Part shown: positions 54,301 to 62,444 of the stretch, one piece after another
Position numbering within the stretch: the first letter of the stretch is position 1
How the letters are laid out: every line of letters begins with the position of its first letter
Assembly (NCBI RefSeq): GCF_000499785.1
Contig: NZ_HG726023.1
Coordinates: 531,791 to 595,790, forward strand
Direction of reading: 5' to 3'
From: Bacteroides neonati
GTDB lineage: Bacteria; Bacteroidota; Bacteroidia; Bacteroidales; Bacteroidaceae
DNA: 64,000 nucleotides
Translations under genes and position numbers: made by a program
The notes under the pieces: generated by a model
Database searches by the model: none
Told to the model about the DNA's origin: nothing
Seen by the model: only the letters and a program-made list of their open reading frames with translations

Positions 54301-55991
54301 AAAATTATTCTACCGATATTATTATCGCCAAAGAAAGAATAGAATCAAATTCATTACCACATAGAAAGGAAATATTAAGGGGGGTTATATTGCAGTTATC
54401 GTTTGATGAATCAAATAGACAGAAGTGTTTTGATATTATTGATAATTTTATTGCAAATGATGATAAAAGTGAAGTCAACTGGTCGATATCTTTAGAACAT
54501 ATGGATTTGCGCAAACAACAGCTCATTCAAGTTTCTGAAGACAAGATAATGTTGAAAACAAGCCACACCCCTGAGGTGGATGAACATATTAAAGAATTTA
54601 ACAAGTTTCATTCAGATACATTTTTGAAGCCAGTTTGTCTTAGCAACTGGGTACATTCAGTCTTAAAAGGAAATGTTGATGTGGCTATTGTTGACTGGGA
54701 AAATAAATTAGACGATGTAATTAGTAGTGGTAGTAGCTTATTTAGTAGATCCGTTGAATTTGCAGGTATAGGCATCGTCTTTCTTTGGAATAACTTAAGG
54801 GCAGAACACAAAAATTGGTGTGTAAATAATATTAATGGCTTTTTTAATAACTCTTTAGGTAGTAGTGATTTATTGCCTTTGATACCATCAATGTTGGATA
54901 TAGTTAAAAATGAGAAGTATATTGCTGATATAAAAATACTCATTTTAAATATCGTTATTTATTACCAACCAGAGCACATGTTAAATGGGTTTTATGCATC
55001 CCTGAGACAACATACTAATCAAGATGCCATTCTCTTCTATAAGTCCTGTATCTGGGGAGTTGCTAATTATTTAAATGAAGGTCAAATTGATAGCAGTGAT
55101 TTAAAAGCTATTTTGAACAATGAATATTCTGTAATACCTGAAAATATATCTGCATCAAATATTAATAACATAATATCTACTCTTCAGATGATTCCTAATG
55201 AGCAATTGTCAGTAGATGCTGATATTTGCGCTGCCATAAACAGGGTACATGAAGTAATATGCTATGATATGCGTAATAGTAAATATGGTAATCAGCATTT
55301 AAACGTACATTCTGAATTTGCATTTTGTATAATTTACGCAAACTGTATTCTACGCATAGACAATAACCAAGATAGATTACGCATATTCAATGAGCTAATA
55401 AACAATATATATAATATTGTAAATGAAGATAAATTTAACCATAAACCTATAATAGATTATTTTGATAGAGTAATGTATGAGATGGCTGTATTGATTGGTG
55501 CAGATCCAAAATTTCACAAATATTTCTGGCAGTTATGGAGCTGTTTGTTTTCATTCTCCAGAGAAAAGAATACTAAGATTTTCATCGAATCATTGATGTT
55601 TGAGAAAATCTGTACATATCCATATGAAATAGAAAATTGGAATGGTATAAGAGGAAAAAGATTAGATGTGTCTGAATGTGTTAGGTTTGTTAATAATCCC
55701 ATACTTACTATGAAATTAATAAGGTCTTGTGGTTATGACGAACTTTTACCATACTTGTTGCCTGATATTGAGAGTATTTTAATGGATAATATTTGGAAAT
55801 TAACTGATTGTCAAAGTGCACTTGAAGAAATTGCGTTTAAACTATTCGCTGACAATAAGAAACGTATTCAGATTAAAACAAACAAAATATATTCTGATAG
55901 TTTTATAAGTATACTAGACCTCTTAATTAACAATGGATCTGCTAAATCATTTATAATAAGAGATGACTTTATTGCAAGATTAGCGAGGTAG
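51270..55991 (+). CDS. Trypsin-like protease fused to a STAND NTPase (Avs1-like antiphage candidate)
   Basis: 1573 residues. Residues 1-205 are a chymotrypsin-fold protease: His35 in VFTAKHVL, Asp77 in DGIDLAIIAV and Ser161 in TRGYSGSGVFY form the triad. Residues 240-520 are a P-loop STAND/NACHT-type NTPase: Walker A IYGDAGTGKSA (268-278), Walker B ILYVDSAEQ (334-342), and KIVFSTRSYS as sensor. The remaining 1050 residues are mostly helical with no named repeat that I can see, the sensor place of STAND proteins. In the family, target binding there drives oligomer formation and the N-terminal effector kills the infected cell. Start at 51270 because MEKSYIAQVSTSNDSVGSGF is a protease N-terminus. 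Very AT-rich, with no close kin elsewhere in the window. Confidence 0.88.
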   Translation: MEKSYIAQVSTSNDSVGSGFIYTAIDHYYVFTAKHVLCGESNEYIDNIGAINIKYNKQSYTIDRTIDVLCLSADGIDLAIIAVEKSRLSNVGCTPFLSQTFQTEINCRISGYPKARANENILSIVQGVVKCDSDDINQLQLEINDPIVYDIEADSLTRGYSGSGVFYENKQGIFALALMFGYNNKIKRVFCVNWNSVNAMLEQHALPLVIFNNIEFDNAILNDIDLLSCASKSLMGRFNNKIGNTHLDRNETKSAIKDSIQNNDVMIIYGDAGTGKSAIAKEIIDEYVADESCFVFALKADSLDKESLVRLSNSLGLKNRIDKILKSCVLNGSNILYVDSAEQLLEIRHWDTVIDFINLITSVGNFKIVFSTRSYSVPYIQTRLSSITSSFASYKIDIITLEELLNIAAKYESVRVLQKNIRINSILRVPFYLDYITRIESMKLVGGDISENDFRELLWEYIVEGSDKKISCNRSEAFMAIAMLRASQMQPFATINGIDVNRDILDNLVHNGLIVKENNNERYAPAHDILEDLALCRHINSIYNDWQATQNTISFYENIGKEPSIRRAYRLWATQKMETEQENYKLFVEYSLNSKIHQYWKDELLLVILWSNFTKLLLGEYCSMLISDNEKLLRRCILLMKVACKETDEVMMQLANSKSSKKYFPMEFLKPSGDIWCMMAKFIFKHKDEFDIKDKVYVDFIIDWSGKICFVDKSYPIEARGIGLLIVEILNHYKQGGYKSYKQQDLILILYKLSGVVSLETEELFSWAVEHKESYLGEKIIPLIQESQNWQVPCLYAHKSVINILRSSWVFIEEEHQKEITKSRFHLRNKSREEVFGFKEELSILKMGALGTPMFSLLDNHPWDSIKFLVELLNHSLDTLSKDENLSLELTSIAIEIEGSMCNQIGSERLWCMYRGATAECKILSAILMALEKMLLDYAKYCDEYDCVRQFVDKIFVYILSNCRNVASTSVIASVLMAYPKCWGDKVFSILRVREFYQWDLTRYSHEIAAENYSTDIIIAKERIESNSLPHRKEILRGVILQLSFDESNRQKCFDIIDNFIANDDKSEVNWSISLEHMDLRKQQLIQVSEDKIMLKTSHTPEVDEHIKEFNKFHSDTFLKPVCLSNWVHSVLKGNVDVAIVDWENKLDDVISSGSSLFSRSVEFAGIGIVFLWNNLRAEHKNWCVNNINGFFNNSLGSSDLLPLIPSMLDIVKNEKYIADIKILILNIVIYYQPEHMLNGFYASLRQHTNQDAILFYKSCIWGVANYLNEGQIDSSDLKAILNNEYSVIPENISASNINNIISTLQMIPNEQLSVDADICAAINRVHEVICYDMRNSKYGNQHLNVHSEFAFCIIYANCILRIDNNQDRLRIFNELINNIYNIVNEDKFNHKPIIDYFDRVMYEMAVLIGADPKFHKYFWQLWSCLFSFSREKNTKIFIESLMFEKICTYPYEIENWNGIRGKRLDVSECVRFVNNPILTMKLIRSCGYDELLPYLLPDIESILMDNIWKLTDCQSALEEIAFKLFADNKKRIQIKTNKIYSDSFISILDLLINNGSAKSFIIRDDFIARLAR

Positions 55992-56037
55992 TTTTCGTTT
56001 CTTGACAACGTGATAAAAGCTGCCTTGATATATAAAT

Positions 56038-56067
56038 AAGCACTATCTAAAGCTTCAGATAGTGCTT
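56038..56067 (-). terminator. Hairpin between the protease-STAND gene and the integrase
   Basis: AAGCACTATCT (56038-56048) pairs with AGATAGTGCTT (56057-56067). No strong T run follows on either side, so termination is likely but not certain. It lies 47 bases after the stop of the plus-strand gene and between convergent genes. Confidence 0.5.
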
Positions 56068-56162
56068 CGACTTCATACAATTTGCCACTTTTACCATGCA
56101 GCTTGTTATCAAAGAGATGGAGTTATTAATATGATGGTGCCTTTATGAGTTGTTAATTCTTA

Positions 56163-57301
56163 TCCGAAATTTACCACGAACTTCTCCATCTGATTCAGTT
56201 TTTGGGAAAGAGCTGCCATATCTCGATTGATAGCCGTGTCGCTGATTCTGGCGTAAATCTGAGTCGTTTTGATATTCGTATGCCCAAGTAAACGACTGAT
56301 AGTTTCTATTGGGACACCATTGAGCAGACATACCTCCGAGGCGAATGTGTGACGCGAGACATGCCAGTTTTATGGAAAGTGGATAGAATAGGGAATAAGT
56401 AAGGGCTATTCGTCTTGCTGTACTTTTCTATCAATTCAATTGCTTGAAGTTGCAGAGGTAGTTTTATCAACTTGCCTGTTTTGAGTCTGGTATAAACTAA
56501 CCTGCTGTCGACAATATTATCTCTGGTGAGATAAGCTATATCTACAAAGTTGATTCCACCCATATAATAGGTGAAGGCGAACAAATCAATGGGGAAGTTC
56601 ATAAATTTGTTTTTTGAGCTGTACCCTATGATTCTTTTTATTTCTTCTTTGGATATGGCGCGTTTGGCTGTTTCTTGATGTAATTTAGAAACCTTGTAAC
56701 TTTTGAAAGGATAATGTTCAGTCTTAGCTATATTATCTTCAATTGCCAAATTATAGATAGCTCGCAAGGTTCTAAATCTGATTCCTATTGTGTTTTCAGC
56801 AATGCCTTTCTTTCGTAACCACGTTTCATATCTTCTTAGCCAAGCCACATCAATATCTGGAAAGTAGATATCCAAATGCTTATTGAACTCCATGAGAGAA
56901 TTATAGACTTGTTTGGTAGAAAGCATATATCCATGTCTGTTTTCGTCCGTAAGGCGCTGAATTTGTTCCAAAAACACATCATTCACAGTTTTTGGTTGAA
57001 CTTTCTTTGTTGACTTCTCTATTAATCTATTGACTGTAAATTGTTTACGCTCTGATTTCAGTTGAACTATCTGCTCTGTGAAGTCATTTTCCTTATCTGC
57101 GATAATCTTGTTAATGTACTCTTTATTAGGGCAATTAGCCTTTGGTCTATTCTTTTTAAAATCCCAATAGACAGGATTAACAGAAACGCCTAAGCTTTGA
57201 TATTTCTTTTTTCCATCTTTACAGACCCTTATCATTAAGGGATGCTCACCATTAGATAGTGTTTTCCACTTGTAACACAGTATGTTAACTGTTGTATTCA
57301 T
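56163..57301 (-). pseudogene. Tyrosine recombinase (Bacteroidetes phage-integrase type), frameshifted
   Basis: From the ATG at 57301: MNTTVNILCYKWKTLSNGEH, the Arm-DNA domain, KDGKKKYQSLGVSVNPVYWD, a SAM-like core-binding domain (to about 200) and the catalytic fold with GINFVDIAYLTRDNI and RLKTGKLIKLPL up to YLFPILSTFHK. The frame then ends (VCSMVSQ, stop at 56306). In another frame the true C-terminus is intact: WHVSRHTFASEVCLLNGVP, then ISRLLGHTNIKTTQIYARIS with the catalytic HxxR-type motif and Tyr, ending near 56163. Roughly 40-50 residues between the two parts, which hold the helix before the catalytic Arg-His, are missing. So the enzyme has a deletion plus frameshift. It faces the tRNA and drives integration at its 3' end in working relatives. 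Confidence 0.85.
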
Positions 57302-57427
57302 GAGAATTTCTGGTTGAACTCTTGGTTGAACTTTCAGCCTAAAACAGGCGAAAAACGAAGGATATATAAACAAAAAAGAGCTACTTTATTCAAGTAACTC
57401 TTTGATTATCAAGTGGTGCCACCAGGA
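57301..57427. repeat. Right copy of the tRNA-Phe end/integrase leader block (candidate att site)
   Basis: 127 bases matching 48489-48621. It includes the last 14 bases of tRNA-Phe (57414-57427), the tRNA terminator, and the integrase leader up to the start codon. Two tandem copies of GGTTGAACT lie 12 bases apart just before the integrase start (around 57312-57335), possible arm-type binding sites. Confidence 0.8.
57375..57403 (-). terminator. Terminator of tRNA-Phe
   Basis: AAAGAGTTACTT and AAGTAGCTCTTT (minus strand) form a 12-base stem around a 5-base loop with a T-rich tail. It lies 10 bases after the tRNA end and is duplicated at 48569-48597. Confidence 0.8.
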
Positions 57428-57486
57428 ATCGAACCGGGGACACAAGGATTTTCAGTCCTTTGCTCTACCAACTGAGCTATGGCACC
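57414..57486 (-). tRNA. tRNA-Phe (anticodon GAA)
   Basis: 73 bases on the minus strand with acceptor stem GGTGCCA/TGGCACC, discriminator A, D-arm with AGCTCAGTTGGTAGAGC, anticodon loop CTGAAAA (GAA) and T-arm with GGTTCGATTCC. The CCA end is not encoded, so it must be added by the nucleotidyltransferase. The gene has its own promoter and terminator, and its 3' end is the integration target of the element on its left. Confidence 0.97.
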
Positions 57487-57502
57487 TTCTTGTTTGCGAT
57501 TG

Positions 57503-57533
57503 CAAAGGTAGTGAAACTTTCCGAATCTGCAAA
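57503..57533 (-). promoter_or_regulatory. Promoter of tRNA-Phe
   Basis: On the minus strand TTTG (57533-57530), 19 bases, TACCTTTG (57510-57503). The start would be near 57497, about ten bases before the tRNA 5' end. Confidence 0.75.
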
Positions 57534-57544
57534 TGTTCCCGAAA

Positions 57545-57590
57545 TAAAAAACGCTGATAAAAACCTATATGGTTTATTATCAGCGTTTAG
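57545..57590 (-). terminator. Terminator of the thiL end of the sppA-lpxK-PNP-thiL run
   Basis: AAACGCTGATAA (57549-57560) pairs with TTATCAGCGTTT (57577-57588). On the minus strand a run of six T follows. Confidence 0.8.
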
Positions 57591-57607
57591 TAAATAGAGA
57601 AAAAATG

Positions 57608-58642
57608 TTATTTTTTCTCTTCAAGTGGATTCCAGCCTTGGGCTTTGAGCTCAAACTCTTGTCCGTCGCGAGTGATAAGGGCATAGCCCAGTTCGGGGCG
57701 GGTGATATGTCCGATCAGCTTAACGCCTTCCATCTCCGATACCTTGCCGTGATCGGCAATAGGCACGGTGAAGAGCAGTTCGTAGTCCTCGCCGCCATTC
57801 ATGGCACAGGTGGTCAGGTTCATGTTGAACTCTTCGGCCATCACTGCCGTTTGGTAGTCGATGGGAATGTGCTCTTCGTATACCCGGCAACCCACGTTGC
57901 TTTGGGTACAGATGTGCATCAGTTCCGACGACAGACCATCGGAGATATCCATCATAGACGTAGGCACGATATTTTCTGCAGCCAACTTCTCGATGATGTC
58001 TTTGCGAGCTTCGGGTTTCAACTGGCGTTCGAGCAGATACTCCTTGCCGGTAAAGTCGGGTTGAATATCCTTGTCGCCTTTCAGAACGGCTTTTTCGCGT
58101 TCGAGTAGTTGCAGACCCATATAGGCGGCACCCAGATCGCCACTTACACAGATCAGGTCGGTGTCTTTAGCCCCGTTGCGGTAGACTACTTTGTCTTTAT
58201 CTGCTTCGCCGATACAGGTGATGCTGATGGCCAGCCCTGTGAGCGAAGAGGTGGTGTCGCCACCTACGATGTCTACTCCATACTGTTCGCAGGCAAAGCG
58301 TAGTCCGTCATAGAAATCGTCCATGTCTTCTATGCTGAACCGTTTCGAGATGGCTAGCGAAACGGTTATCTGCTTCGGGGTGCCGTTCATGGCATATATA
58401 TCGGAGAAGTTCACCACGGCTGCTTTGTAGCCGAGATGCTTCAGCGGCACATAGGTGAGGTCGAAATGAATGCCCTCCATTAGTAAGTCCGTGCTTACCA
58501 ATACCTGCTTTCCGGTGGGGTAGGAGAGGACGGCAGCATCGTCGCCCACTCCGTATTGGCTCGATTCGTTTTTCAGTTCAATCCCCTTGGTGAGGTGTTT
58601 GATTAAGCCAAACTCTCCCAGGGTTGCTATTTCTGTTCTCAT
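57608..58642 (-). CDS. thiL: Thiamine-monophosphate kinase
   Basis: 344 residues. It phosphorylates thiamine monophosphate to the active diphosphate in the cytoplasm, using ATP. The fold is the AIR synthase/ThiL type with two repeats. Signature motifs are GVGDDAAVLSYP (about 31-42) at the N-terminus, STDLLMEGIHFDL, VNFSDIYAMNGTPK, GGDTTSSLTGLAIS and MDISDGLSSELMHIC, which together form the ATP and magnesium site. It is the last gene of the run, 10 bases behind the PNP gene and followed by a terminator, then by tRNA-Phe under its own promoter. Confidence 0.96.
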   Translation of the reverse strand: MRTEIATLGEFGLIKHLTKGIELKNESSQYGVGDDAAVLSYPTGKQVLVSTDLLMEGIHFDLTYVPLKHLGYKAAVVNFSDIYAMNGTPKQITVSLAISKRFSIEDMDDFYDGLRFACEQYGVDIVGGDTTSSLTGLAISITCIGEADKDKVVYRNGAKDTDLICVSGDLGAAYMGLQLLEREKAVLKGDKDIQPDFTGKEYLLERQLKPEARKDIIEKLAAENIVPTSMMDISDGLSSELMHICTQSNVGCRVYEEHIPIDYQTAVMAEEFNMNLTTCAMNGGEDYELLFTVPIADHGKVSEMEGVKLIGHITRPELGYALITRDGQEFELKAQGWNPLEEKK

Positions 58643-58651
58643 ATTGTTTGT

Positions 58652-59458
58652 TTACGCGCGGTTTATTAATTCACGCATGATGGTAGTCATTTTAGGTTGT
58701 GCAGCGTCGGCAGCCTTCTGTACCTCTTCGTGCGAAACTTCGACGATTTTGCCCTCTACGCCCAGATCGGTTACTACCGATACGCCGAATACTTTAATCT
58801 TGCAGTGGTTGGCTACGATTACTTCGGGTACGGTTGACATACCTACCGCATCGGCTCCCAAGATGTGGAACATCTTATACTCGGCCGGTGTTTCGAACGT
58901 AGGGCCTTGCGTACCCAAGTATACCCCGTGTTGTACCTTGATGCCCTTTTCGCGTGCAATCTCATCGGCTTGTGCAATCAGTGCTTTATCGTATGCCTCG
59001 CTCATATCGGGGAAGCGATCGCCGTAGAGGTTCTTTCCACGCAAAGGATGTTCGGGGAAGTAGTTGATGTGATCGGTGATAATCATCAAGTCGCCTATCT
59101 CGAAATCGGGATGGGTGCCTCCGCTTGCATTCGATACAAAGAGTGTTTTGATGCCCAACTCTTTCATCACCCGCACAGGGAATGTTACTTCCTGCATCGA
59201 ATAGCCTTCGTAATAATGAAAGCGACCTTGCATGGCCATGATATCTTTATTGCCGAGCTTGCCGAAAATCAGCTTGCCGCTATGTCCTTCGACTGTCGAC
59301 AAGGGGAAGTTCGGAATTTCCTCATACTTAATCTCATACTTCTCGGTAATCTCATTGGCCAAACTGCCTAGTCCTGTACCCAGGATGATGGCGGTTTCAG
59401 GACTTGTGTGCATCTTTCCTTTCAGGAAGGAGGCTGTTTCTTGGATTTTCTGTAACAT
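58652..59458 (-). CDS. Purine-nucleoside phosphorylase
   Basis: 268 residues, trimeric PNP/MTAP family I. It splits purine nucleosides with phosphate into base and sugar phosphate for salvage. Landmarks are ILGTGLGSLANEI (phosphate loop, about 25-37), GRFHYYEGYSMQEVTFPVRV, FVSNASGGTHPDFEIGDLM, QGPTFETPAEY and DAVGMSTVPEVIVANH. The gene overlaps the end of lpxK by 62 bases, and the start MLQKIQETASFLK is the family form, so the overlap seems genuine. An internal ATG at 59413 would shorten it to 17 bases. Confidence 0.95.
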   Translation of the reverse strand: MLQKIQETASFLKGKMHTSPETAIILGTGLGSLANEITEKYEIKYEEIPNFPLSTVEGHSGKLIFGKLGNKDIMAMQGRFHYYEGYSMQEVTFPVRVMKELGIKTLFVSNASGGTHPDFEIGDLMIITDHINYFPEHPLRGKNLYGDRFPDMSEAYDKALIAQADEIAREKGIKVQHGVYLGTQGPTFETPAEYKMFHILGADAVGMSTVPEVIVANHCKIKVFGVSVVTDLGVEGKIVEVSHEEVQKAADAAQPKMTTIMRELINRA

Positions 59459-60533
59459 AGTTAATGATGTATTGGTTGAAATTATGTTGTTGATTTTGTA
59501 ATATCTCTACTTCAATGGGCAGCGCATAGATGTATGGCTTCAGCGCATCGTCCAATGCGGGATGCCCAATCAGCCGTGTGGCGTCCTTTTCGGTGGTGAT
59601 GATTAGTTTTCGATCTCCCTTGAGTTGATGGAACCGTTCGCGAATCAGTTGCATGTCTTGTTTATCAAACGAATGATGGTCGTCAAAAGCCAGCAAGTCG
59701 ATGTGTTGGGTGTGGGTTTCGATCTGTGCCATGATCGTAGCAGGTGATGCGATACCTGTTAGCAGCAACACTTGTTCGTCGGTTTGTAGTGAAGACAGCT
59801 TACGCACTTGCGGTTTGGGCGAAGGTACTTCCGGGAAAATTCGTTCCAGACTTCCATAGCGGAAGCATGAGAAGAACAACTGTTGGTAAGGAAACAGATT
59901 AAGTTCTTTGGTTATGATGTTATAGTCGATAGGCTTTAAATCGTGTGGACACTTGGTGACGATTACGATCTGTGCTCGCTTCTTTCCGTCGATCGACTCT
60001 CGCAACCGACCTGCCGGCAGGAGTGCATCGTTGCTGAAGAGGCGGTGATAATCGGTCAACAGAATAGTAAGTCCCGCTTTTACGTAGCGGTGCTGAAAAG
60101 CATCATCGAGCAAAACAACGCCTACCTTCGGATCGTTCAATTCTAGCAACTGCTCTATACCGTGACAGCGATTCTCATCGACTGCTACCCGGATATCGGC
60201 AAATTTGGCATGAATCTGATACGGCTCGTCTCCAATCTCGCTTGCATTGCTTTGAGGAGTAGCGAGTCTGTATCCTTTGGTTTTTCTTTTATACCCACGG
60301 CTTAAAACCGCTACTTGGTGGTTCTTATGGAGTAGTTTTATGAGATATTCGGTATGGGGGGTCTTGCCCGTTCCGCCTACGGCAAGGTTGCCGATGCAAA
60401 TAACAGGAACGTCAAAACTCTTCGACCGGAGATACCCCCAGTCGAAGAGTTTGTTTCGGAAGGCTACCCCGGCTCCGTATAAGAGCGAAATGGGGTAGAG
60501 TTCTTTGTGTATCTTGATAACGTTTTCCTCCAT
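59397..60533 (-). CDS. lpxK: Tetraacyldisaccharide 4'-kinase
   Basis: 378 residues. It adds the 4'-phosphate of lipid A at the inner membrane, the sixth step of lipid A synthesis. The P-loop is GNLAVGGTGKTPHTEYL (about 47-63), followed by SRGYKRKTKGY and DEPYQIHAKF, then VVLLDDAFQHRYVK and LPAGRLRES, all conserved in LpxK. The C-terminus has ITTEKDATRL. Twelve bases separate it from sppA upstream, and it overlaps PNP downstream, so the three are co-transcribed. Together with kdsA it shows an LPS-making Gram-negative. Confidence 0.96.
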   Translation of the reverse strand: MEENVIKIHKELYPISLLYGAGVAFRNKLFDWGYLRSKSFDVPVICIGNLAVGGTGKTPHTEYLIKLLHKNHQVAVLSRGYKRKTKGYRLATPQSNASEIGDEPYQIHAKFADIRVAVDENRCHGIEQLLELNDPKVGVVLLDDAFQHRYVKAGLTILLTDYHRLFSNDALLPAGRLRESIDGKKRAQIVIVTKCPHDLKPIDYNIITKELNLFPYQQLFFSCFRYGSLERIFPEVPSPKPQVRKLSSLQTDEQVLLLTGIASPATIMAQIETHTQHIDLLAFDDHHSFDKQDMQLIRERFHQLKGDRKLIITTEKDATRLIGHPALDDALKPYIYALPIEVEILQNQQHNFNQYIINYVTENPRNSLLPERKDAHKS

Positions 60534-60544
60534 GCAGTGCGGGG

Positions 60545-62329
60545 TTACTTAATATTCAACTCGAAAGGTAGACGTGCCTGTATCATGGCGCGCTCTTCGA
60601 TATTCTTTAAAAAGCTAAAATCCTTGTAATACGATCCGAGCTTGCTGTTGAGTAGTTTAGACTCTACATAATTAGCCGATTGCGTGCTGAGCAGCGAAGT
60701 CAAAAAGTCTTCCTTGTCGGGATACGAAACTACCGAATAGCCCTCGATGGCAGCTTTCTTCACCGCAATATCCAGTGCTTTGTCTATACCACCAAGTTCG
60801 TCGACTAATCCCAATTGTTTAGCTGCTTCGCCGGTCCATACTCGTCCTTCAGCTACTTTCTCAATGGCTTCTTTGCTCATGTGGCGTCCTTCTGCACAAC
60901 GGTTTACGAACAAATCATATCCCCGTGCCACCATCATCTGCATCAATGCTTGTTCGTCCGTGTTAAGCGGGCGCATGATGTTACCGAAGTCAGAGAATTG
61001 GTTGGTCTTCACCACATCATACGTGATGCCTATTTTGTCGGCCAGCCCTTTGGCATTTGGAAACATGCCGAAGATTCCGATCGAACCGGTCAGCGTGGTT
61101 GGTTCGGCTACAATCGTATCGGCTATGCTCGAGATGTAGTAGCCGCCCGATGCGGCATATCCACCCATCGATACGATAACTGGTTTCTTGCTTTTGAGTT
61201 CTTTCACGGCATGCCATATCTGTTCAGAGGCAAAGGCACTTCCGCCCGGCGAGTTTACGCGTAGTACAACGGCCTTCACATCGTCGTCCTCTTTGAGTTT
61301 GCGTAGGTCGCGAATCACCTTACTACCTACAATACCCTCTTCAGAGACCGAAGAGATAGGTTGATCAGTGATCTCGCCCGATGCATAATACACCGCTACG
61401 ATGTTGCCACTCTTATCTTTGGGTACGTTCTTCTTCACGCCCATCATATCGGTAAGCCCCAGTATTGGCAGGCGGTCGTCTTCCTCTACCTTGACCAGTG
61501 TTTTAAGGTAGTCGCGCACATTGTTTTTATAGATCAATGTGTCTACCAGGCCACTGTTTAAGCTTGTCTCTGCCGGATAAAACATCAGCATGCGATCGGC
61601 GTACGCGTTGAGTGAGTCGGGGGTAATCTTGCGCGAGGTCGATACTCCGTCTACAATTTGTCCCCAGATAGACCCGATGAATGCTGTTACTTGCTCGCGG
61701 TTAGCAGGGCTCATCTCGGTCGAGATAAATGGCTCTACGGCCGATTTGTATGTGCCTACCTTGAATACTTGCATCTCGATACCCAACTTATCGAGCAAAT
61801 TCTTATAGAATATGGGAGATGAAGCAATTCCTCGCCACTCTACCATACCTTCCGGGTTCAGCATCACCTTGTCGGCCACGCTCGAAAGGTAATACAGTCC
61901 TTGTGTATAGGTGTCGGCATAAGCCACAATGAACTTTCCACTCTCTTTAAAATCGACCAATGCAGTGCGAATGGCTTGGAGCGAAGCATACGAGGTACCC
62001 AGCGAGGTGGCTTGTATGTAGATTCCTTTGATGTTATCGTTCTCTTTGGCTTTCTTGATCGAAGCCATGATGTCGTCTAGTCCATATACGTTCGTCTCAT
62101 CCCCCGATAGCTTGGATAAGAGTTGTTCCAGTTCTCCTTGGCTCCGTTCCATGAGCGTACCATTGAGATCGAGCATCATTACCGAGTTCTTTTTAACGAT
62201 CGTTTCGGTATCTGCCGACGATACGATGCCGAAAACCGTTACGATTCCGATAATAAACAAAACAATACTTGACAGTATAATACCGGTTACTGTGGCAAGG
62301 GTGAATTTAAAGAAATCTTTCATTGTCAT
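60545..62329 (-). CDS. sppA: Signal peptide peptidase SppA, 67K type
   Basis: 594 residues with one N-terminal membrane helix (TLATVTGIILSSIVLFIIGI), the double-length form. Serine/lysine peptidase: the nucleophile serine is in MGGYAASGGYYISSIAD in the C-terminal half, and the general-base lysine is in VGTYKSAVEPFIS in the N-terminal half, as in E. coli SppA. It degrades released signal peptides in the membrane. It is the first gene of a four-gene minus-strand run with lpxK, PNP and thiL. The start MTMKDFFKF could also be the second methionine. Confidence 0.95.
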   Translation of the reverse strand: MTMKDFFKFTLATVTGIILSSIVLFIIGIVTVFGIVSSADTETIVKKNSVMMLDLNGTLMERSQGELEQLLSKLSGDETNVYGLDDIMASIKKAKENDNIKGIYIQATSLGTSYASLQAIRTALVDFKESGKFIVAYADTYTQGLYYLSSVADKVMLNPEGMVEWRGIASSPIFYKNLLDKLGIEMQVFKVGTYKSAVEPFISTEMSPANREQVTAFIGSIWGQIVDGVSTSRKITPDSLNAYADRMLMFYPAETSLNSGLVDTLIYKNNVRDYLKTLVKVEEDDRLPILGLTDMMGVKKNVPKDKSGNIVAVYYASGEITDQPISSVSEEGIVGSKVIRDLRKLKEDDDVKAVVLRVNSPGGSAFASEQIWHAVKELKSKKPVIVSMGGYAASGGYYISSIADTIVAEPTTLTGSIGIFGMFPNAKGLADKIGITYDVVKTNQFSDFGNIMRPLNTDEQALMQMMVARGYDLFVNRCAEGRHMSKEAIEKVAEGRVWTGEAAKQLGLVDELGGIDKALDIAVKKAAIEGYSVVSYPDKEDFLTSLLSTQSANYVESKLLNSKLGSYYKDFSFLKNIEERAMIQARLPFELNIK

Positions 62330-62444
62330 TTTGTTTTTGAGGAGTCAGCTCCGTTAAAGCTAACAAAGATAAATAATAGAGTTCATATTTATCTCATAAG
62401 TCGCATTGTTTTTTATTTTGTCACAACTTTCCCTGTGATTTTTT

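Noticed and set aside
56038..56067. Integron-like attC site
   Set aside because: The hairpin has a simple perfect stem without the paired core sites and extrahelical bases of attC; a terminator or plain hairpin is simpler.
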